A stretch of 8,447 nucleotides of DNA from CAYWEP01 sp964613075. GTDB taxonomy: Bacteria > Patescibacteriota > Microgenomatia > Levybacterales > UBA12049. Location: NCBI GenBank assembly GCA_964613075.1, contig CAZTFV010000050.1, forward strand, positions 1 through 8,447. Reading direction: 5' to 3'. Shown here piece after piece: positions 5,190 to 8,447 of this stretch; the stretch's first letter is position 1; every line of letters begins with the position of its first letter. The notes beneath the pieces are model-generated. The model ran no database searches. It saw only the letters and a list, made by a program, of their open reading frames with translations, and had not been told where the DNA came from. A program made the position numbers and the translations under genes.

Positions 5190-5772
5190 ACGCAAACAGG
5201 AACAGAGAAAGTTTTACCGGACGAATGAGCGCATCTTTGCATCTCAGCTTCGTGTTTTAGATGATGAGGGCAAGCAAATAGGTATATTGTCAAAATTTGA
5301 TGCACTCAGTAAAGCAAGAGCATTAGGATTGGATCTTGTGGAAATAGCGCCGATGGCCAAGCCACCGGTTGTGAAGATCATTGACTTTAAAAAATTCCTG
5401 TATCAGGAAGAGAAGAAAAAGCGCGAAGAGAAGAAGAAAGCCAAGGTCTCAGAAACCAAAGAGATACGCTTAAGTCCGTTTATCTCTGAGAATGATCTTC
5501 AAGTCATGATCCGGCGGGCACGGGAATTTTTGCAGGATGGAGATAAAGTGCGCATGGTTCTCAAATTCAGAGGACGGCAGATTATTCATCCTGAGTTCGG
5601 ACGGGCGGTTATGCAAAAAGTCATAGATGCTCTGAACGATATTTCAAAAGTGGACAGGGAACCGCACTTTGAGGGCAAACAACTAATCGCTCTCTTGTCG
5701 GCAGAAAGGAAAAAAAGTAATGCCAAAGCTGAAGATAAAAAAATCAGTAGCCAGACGGTTCAAAATAACTAA
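5173..5772 (+). CDS. infC: translation initiation factor IF-3, non-ATG start
   Basis: IF3 binds the 30S subunit, prevents premature 50S joining and checks the initiator tRNA and start codon. Family signs are YRTNERIFASQLRVLDDEGKQIG (about 15-37), GLDLVEIAPMAKPPVVKIIDFKKF (52-75), the Lys/Glu-rich linker helix (79-93), and the C-terminal domain with IRLSPFISENDL (98-109) and VLKFRGRQIIHPEFG (129-143). No ATG is available before residue 61. TTG5173 (or ATA5176) is the only plausible start, inside the last codons of thrS. E. coli infC uses AUU and is repressed by IF3 itself, so the same control is likely here. The frame continues 53 bases into rpmI, giving 199 residues. A -1 slip in the A7 run at 5710-5716 would end the protein after 182 residues, closer to the usual length. 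Confidence 0.93.
   Translation: MIKRHKRKQEQRKFYRTNERIFASQLRVLDDEGKQIGILSKFDALSKARALGLDLVEIAPMAKPPVVKIIDFKKFLYQEEKKKREEKKKAKVSETKEIRLSPFISENDLQVMIRRAREFLQDGDKVRMVLKFRGRQIIHPEFGRAVMQKVIDALNDISKVDREPHFEGKQLIALLSAERKKSNAKAEDKKISSQTVQNN
5710..5722 (+). other. A-rich slippery run leading to a TAATG stop/start overlap
   Basis: Seven A's plus G (5710-5717) contain A-AAA-AAG. In frame, infC reads AAA AAA AGT and continues into rpmI. A one-base backward slip gives AAA AAA AAG TAA, with the TAA at 5718-5720 sharing its last A with the rpmI ATG (TAATG). Either slippage or a missing A in the assembled sequence would restore a conventional IF3 C-terminus. Confidence 0.4.
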
Positions 5773-5917
5773 AACCGGAAAGGTGATGTTTGGTCACCAA
5801 TACGGAAGCCATTTAAAGCTGCATAAATCAAAGCGCAGAATCAGACGGCAAAAAGAACCGGGTGTGATGACAGGAACATTTGCAAAAAAAGTGAAGAAAA
5901 TGCTGGGAGCAGCCTAA
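5720..5917 (+). CDS. rpmI: large-subunit ribosomal protein bL35
   Basis: This 65-residue, strongly basic protein has the bL35 pattern: MPKLKIKKSVARRFKITKTGKV at the start, SHLKLHKSKRRIRRQKEP in the middle and AKKVKKMLGAA at the end. It sits inside the 50S subunit and follows infC as in most bacteria. ATG5720 is preceded by AAAGGA (5705-5710), one of the few clear ribosome sites in this cluster, located within the infC coding sequence. The gene overlaps the annotated infC frame by 53 bases, so the two are probably translationally coupled. It ends in TAA, followed by the inverted octamer array rather than by the usual short gap to rplT. Confidence 0.97.
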   Translation: MPKLKIKKSVARRFKITKTGKVMFGHQYGSHLKLHKSKRRIRRQKEPGVMTGTFAKKVKKMLGAA

Positions 5918-5921
5918 CACA

Positions 5922-6003
5922 AGATATTAAGTAATTAAGATATTGAGATATTAAGTAAAGTACCCTTCACCTAATATCTTAGTATCCTAGTATCGTAATA
6001 TCT
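5922..6003. repeat. inverted array of AT-rich octamers between rpmI and rplT
   Basis: Four consecutive octamers related to AGATATTA (5922-5953) are followed by an 18-base spacer (5954-5971) and four octamers related to TAATATCT (5972-6003). The outermost and innermost units are exact complements; the third pairs through two G-U pairs with one mismatch, and the second is poorly matched. The transcript could form a hairpin of about 32 imperfect pairs between the two ribosomal protein genes. There is no coding potential and no U tract, so it is not an ordinary terminator. Confidence 0.8.
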
Positions 6004-6009
6004 AGAACT

Positions 6010-6357
6010 ATGAGAGTAAAACGAGGGACAGTATCACGAAGAAAACACAACAAACTCTTGGGTCTTACCAAGGGATTTCGTGGTACAAAAAGCAAGCTGA
6101 CAAAAGTCGCGCACGAAGCAGCGCTTCACGCTGGTGCCTACCAATATCATGGCCGAAAGTTAAGAAAGCGAGATTTTCGCACACTTTGGATCACACGAAT
6201 TGGCGAGGCAGTCAAGCAAGAAGGTATGTCCTACAGTGTATTCATGAATAAATTGAAAAAAGCCCAAATCGCGCTTGATCGAAAAGCGCTCAGCAATCTA
6301 GTCGTTCATGACCCGGAGACATTCAAACAGCTCATTTCGCAAGTCAAATCCGCATAG
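6010..6357 (+). CDS. rplT: large-subunit ribosomal protein bL20
   Basis: The 115-residue basic protein has the bL20 signature throughout: MRVKRGTVSRRKHNKLLGL at the N-terminus, KGFRGTKSKLTKVAHEAALHA (21-41), YQYHGRKLRKRDFRTLWITRI (44-64) and SYSVFMNKLKKAQIALDRKALS (74-95). It binds 23S rRNA early in 50S assembly and, in E. coli and Bacillus, represses its own operon by binding mRNA that mimics its rRNA site. No such site could be identified by eye. ATG6010 lacks a Shine-Dalgarno site and follows the octamer array. A TAATAT (5996-6001) lies 8 bases upstream, the same spacing as the -10 boxes of other genes here, but there is no -35, so a separate promoter is only a possibility. Confidence 0.97.
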   Translation: MRVKRGTVSRRKHNKLLGLTKGFRGTKSKLTKVAHEAALHAGAYQYHGRKLRKRDFRTLWITRIGEAVKQEGMSYSVFMNKLKKAQIALDRKALSNLVVHDPETFKQLISQVKSA

Positions 6358-6382
6358 ATCCTCAAGAAAAATTATGGTCACT

Positions 6383-6411
6383 GCGACAACTGCTGAGTTT
6401 TGTGCTATCCT
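6383..6411 (+). promoter_or_regulatory. promoter of pheS, leaderless layout
   Basis: GCGACA (6383-6388, four of six matches) lies 17 bases before an extended -10, TG-C-TATCCT (6403-6411). Eight bases separate the -10 from ATG6420, the same as for the coiled-coil gene. This suggests pheS-pheT is transcribed separately from thrS-rplT. Confidence 0.5.
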
Positions 6412-6419
6412 AACTAGAT

Positions 6420-7475
6420 ATGGAACATACGCTTATGAATATCAAGAATAATGCGGTTTCGCTTATTCTTGAGGCAAAATCGGTTGAGGAGCTTGAGGAG
6501 ATAAAACTGCAGTTCTTGGGTCGCAGCGGCTCCCTCACGCTTGCGATCAAGGAGATAGCCAAGCTACCGGTAGAGCAGCGGCCGGAGATCGGGCAACTCG
6601 CCAATGAGACAAAGAAAATCATTGAAGAAGCGATTGCCCAGGCGGGTCAGAATCTAAGGAGCGTTAAAACAGTCGAGCGGGCGAAGAAATTGGATGTAAC
6701 AGAGCCTGGTATCCGGCCGCCGCTTGGGCACTTACACCTGATCACGCGGGCAATTTCTGAAATTACGTCTATTTTTGAAAGGATCGGCTTTTCCCGCGTC
6801 CGCTATCCTGAGATTGAGTGGGACTGGTACGCATTCACTGCCCTCAATTTTCCAAAGGATCATCCTGCCCGGGACGATTGGGAGACGTTTTTTATTGATC
6901 AGAAGCCAGATAGCAAAATGGGGCCTATTGTCCTGACCCCACATACCTCATCAGGGCAGGTTAGGGAAATGGAAAAAGGCACCATGCCAATAAAGATGCT
7001 CAATATTGCCAAATGTTATCGCAGACAGTCAGATGTATCGCATACGCAAATGTTTCATCAGTTTGAAGGACTCGTCGTTGGAGAGAATATTTCAATCACA
7101 CATCTTAAGGGAACGCTTGATTACTTTGTAAAGTCATATTTTGGCGAAAAAAGAATTTCAAGAATTAGGCCCTATCATTTTCAGTTTACCGAGCCTTCCT
7201 TTGAAGTCGATGTCTCCTGCGGGGTCTGCGACGGGAAAGCCCGCCTGCCGGACGGACAGGAATGCAAATTGTGTAAAGCAGGCTGGCTTGAGATGGGAGG
7301 AGCAGGCATGGTACACCCCAATGTTCTCAAATACGGCGGAATAGATCCGAAAAAATATACCGGCTTTGCCTTCGGCTGGGGTGTAGAGCGGGTACTTATG
7401 ATGAAAGAGGGGATTGAGATCGACGATTTGAGATTACTGTACTCGAACAACTTGGAATTCCTTGAGCAGTTTTAA
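6420..7475 (+). CDS. pheS: phenylalanyl-tRNA synthetase alpha subunit
   Basis: This is the catalytic subunit of the alpha2-beta2 PheRS. It has the N-terminal coiled-coil arm (about 1-90, including LQFLGRSGSL), the LGHLHLITRAISEI segment (102-115), HTSSGQVREM (175-184), motif 2 CYRRQSDVSHTQMFHQFEG (199-217) and motif 3 GFAFGWGVERVLMM (315-328). At 351 residues it is slightly longer than E. coli PheS because of a four-cysteine insertion (Cys267, Cys270, Cys282, Cys285: CGVC...CKLC) before GWLEMGGAGMVHPNV. Such zinc-knuckle insertions occur in PheS of several phyla, and zinc binding is inferred. ATG6420 fits the promoter as a leaderless start; ATG6435 (residue 6) is an alternative. pheT follows after a 97-base gap filled by a palindromic repeat. 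Confidence 0.97.
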   Translation: MEHTLMNIKNNAVSLILEAKSVEELEEIKLQFLGRSGSLTLAIKEIAKLPVEQRPEIGQLANETKKIIEEAIAQAGQNLRSVKTVERAKKLDVTEPGIRPPLGHLHLITRAISEITSIFERIGFSRVRYPEIEWDWYAFTALNFPKDHPARDDWETFFIDQKPDSKMGPIVLTPHTSSGQVREMEKGTMPIKMLNIAKCYRRQSDVSHTQMFHQFEGLVVGENISITHLKGTLDYFVKSYFGEKRISRIRPYHFQFTEPSFEVDVSCGVCDGKARLPDGQECKLCKAGWLEMGGAGMVHPNVLKYGGIDPKKYTGFAFGWGVERVLMMKEGIEIDDLRLLYSNNLEFLEQF

Positions 7476-7487
7476 CTCCTTGATTGA

Positions 7488-7566
7488 TGTCATCCTGAAG
7501 GAGTAAAACGACTGAAGGATCCCCTGAGGCTTGCAAAGAGATTCTTCGCTAGCGCTCAGAATGACA
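7488..7566. repeat. palindromic repeat copy A between pheS and pheT
   Basis: Terminal inverted repeats TGTCATCCTGA (7488-7498) and TCAGAATGACA (7556-7566) match at 10 of 11 positions. Inner arms AAGGATC (7515-7521) and GATTCTT lie around a short loop. The repeat ends six bases before the pheT ATG. The same ends and inner blocks recur in copy B within pheT. It would fold as a hairpin in the pheS-pheT transcript; a weak terminator role is not supported because no U tract follows. Confidence 0.8.
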
Positions 7567-7572
7567 AATAAT

Positions 7573-8447
7573 ATGAATATAAAAATCTTAGACAGTTGGT
7601 TAAAAGAGTATTTACATACAAAAGCATCGCCGCAGCAGATTGCAGAGAAACTTTCCTTGACGAGCGTTTCTATTGAACGAATTGAGGATTATAAAAACGA
7701 TAAGCTGTATGATATTGAAGTTACGACCAATCGCCCGGATCTCATGTCCGTCGTCGGGATCGCAAGAGAGGCTGTAGCAGTCTTGCCACAGTTTGGGATT
7801 GAGGCAAAGTTTATCCCTCCTAAGTTCTCAACACGTCATCCTGGAGAGGCAACGACCTCGATAGGATCTCAGAAAAACAGAGATTCTATCGCTTCAGTTT
7901 ACCCTGAGCCTGTCGAAGGGTTCCAGAATGACAATGAGAAGTCACCCATAGAAATTGTTAATGATCCAAAGTTGGCGAATCGGGTTTGCGCGGTTGTTAT
8001 AGAAGTAAGGGTTAAACCTACACCGCAAAAGATTGTTGACCGCCTGGAATCTTCAGGAATACGAAGTCTAAACAATCTGATTGATGTCACAAATTATGTC
8101 ATGCGAACCATCGGTCACCCGGCGCATGTTTTTGATTTTGATCGATTAAACACGAACAAACTTGTGATTTGCGAGTCAAAAAAAGGCGAGGAGATTGAAA
8201 CTCTTGATGGGAAAAAATATGTATTACCAGGCGGTGATATTATTGCGGTTGATGAACATGGCCGGATCGTTGATCTGTTGGGAGTTATGGGGCTTGAAAA
8301 TAGCGTAGTAACCGATAAGACAAAAAGGATTTTGTTTTTTATCGACAATAATGACCCGACCAGAATGCGGAAAACCTCAGTGTCTTTGGGTGTTCGCTCT
8401 GAGGCTGTACAGCTGAATGAAAAAGGAATTGATCCTGAGCTGGCAAT
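7573..8447 (+). CDS. pheT: phenylalanyl-tRNA synthetase beta subunit, B2 domain absent (3' end outside window)
   Basis: The beta subunit helps bind tRNA-Phe and edits Tyr-tRNA-Phe. The frame is open for 291 codons to the window edge. It starts MNIKILDSWLKEYL and reaches SLTSVSIERIEDYK by residue 41, then goes directly to DKLYDIEVTTNRPDLMSVVGIARE (43-66). The roughly 110-residue OB-fold tRNA-binding domain (B2) that separates these parts in E. coli is missing. The B3/B4 editing domain begins near 124 and contains RSLNNLIDVTNYV (164-176) and GHPAHVFDFD (181-190, with the conserved His185). Phe256 stands where a catalytic Glu is normal, and LNE (281-283) replaces the usual RFE. Residues about 88-120 come from a palindromic repeat. 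ATG7573 is used; an in-frame ATG7561 belongs to the upstream repeat. Confidence 0.95.
   Translation, partial: MNIKILDSWLKEYLHTKASPQQIAEKLSLTSVSIERIEDYKNDKLYDIEVTTNRPDLMSVVGIAREAVAVLPQFGIEAKFIPPKFSTRHPGEATTSIGSQKNRDSIASVYPEPVEGFQNDNEKSPIEIVNDPKLANRVCAVVIEVRVKPTPQKIVDRLESSGIRSLNNLIDVTNYVMRTIGHPAHVFDFDRLNTNKLVICESKKGEEIETLDGKKYVLPGGDIIAVDEHGRIVDLLGVMGLENSVVTDKTKRILFFIDNNDPTRMRKTSVSLGVRSEAVQLNEKGIDPELA
7835..7932. repeat. palindromic repeat copy B inserted in frame within pheT
   Basis: The ends GTCATCCTGGA (7835-7845) and TCCAGAATGAC (7922-7932) are inverted repeats with 10 of 11 matches, carrying the same single mismatch as copy A. The inner arms CGATAGGATCT (7859-7869) and AGATTCTATCG (7881-7891) match at 10 of 11. 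A second module (7897-7923) in its right half matches the intergenic element at 139-165. The reading frame passes through without a stop, adding about 33 residues (including PEPVEG) between the B1 domain and the editing domain. Confidence 0.8.

Noticed and set aside
5922..6003. CRISPR-like array
   Set aside because: Units are 8 bases, directly adjacent and inverted; there are no spacers and no cas genes.
7488..7566. Intrinsic terminator between pheS and pheT
   Set aside because: The hairpin has no U tract, and its ends match the repeat copy in pheT, so it is a repeat.

Overview
The window looks like ordinary chromosome from a small-genome bacterium, most plausibly a member of the Candidate Phyla Radiation (Patescibacteria). 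This is inferred from several traits together: a compact thrS-infC-rpmI-rplT-pheS-pheT translation cluster, a ThrRS that lacks its N-terminal TGS domain, a PheT that lacks its tRNA-binding OB domain, weak or absent Shine-Dalgarno sites at many starts, and palindromic repeats in most of the larger gaps. Stop codons used are TAA, TAG and one TGA, so no recoded UGA is needed. Taxonomy could not be tested here.

Layout, all on the + strand. 1-70 is the end of an upstream frame. 75-193 is a composite inverted-repeat element. A promoter (214-242) drives tRNA-Val(GAC) at 253-326, followed 21 bases later by an HD-superfamily hydrolase (348-926). A short coiled-coil protein (976-1314) has its own promoter. 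From 1318 to 1596 lies a regulatory leader: a consensus promoter, two small Thr/Cys/Ser-containing leader ORFs, and two intrinsic terminators, the second with a clear competing antiterminator pairing. It precedes a translationally coupled pair: an uncharacterised protein (1597-2487, possibly a distant relative of Dit1/PvcA isonitrile synthases) and a creatininase-family amidohydrolase (2484-3332). A terminator overlaps the end of that gene. Then come a promoter and a structured leader, thrS (3462-5189), infC (5173-5772), rpmI (5720-5917), an inverted array of octamers (5922-6003), rplT (6010-6357), pheS with its own promoter (6420-7475), a palindromic repeat (7488-7566), and pheT (7573 to the window end).

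How the parts work together: ThrRS and PheRS charge tRNAs, IF3 controls initiation, and bL35/bL20 are large-subunit proteins that assemble early. The non-ATG start of infC and its overlaps with thrS and rpmI point to the translational control known for this operon in other bacteria.

The most interesting items are the tandem attenuator-like leader before the unknown/creatininase pair, a palindromic repeat that has inserted in frame into pheT, an altered editing motif in PheT, and a recurring promoter layout with the -10 box 7-8 bases before the start codon, which implies leaderless mRNAs.
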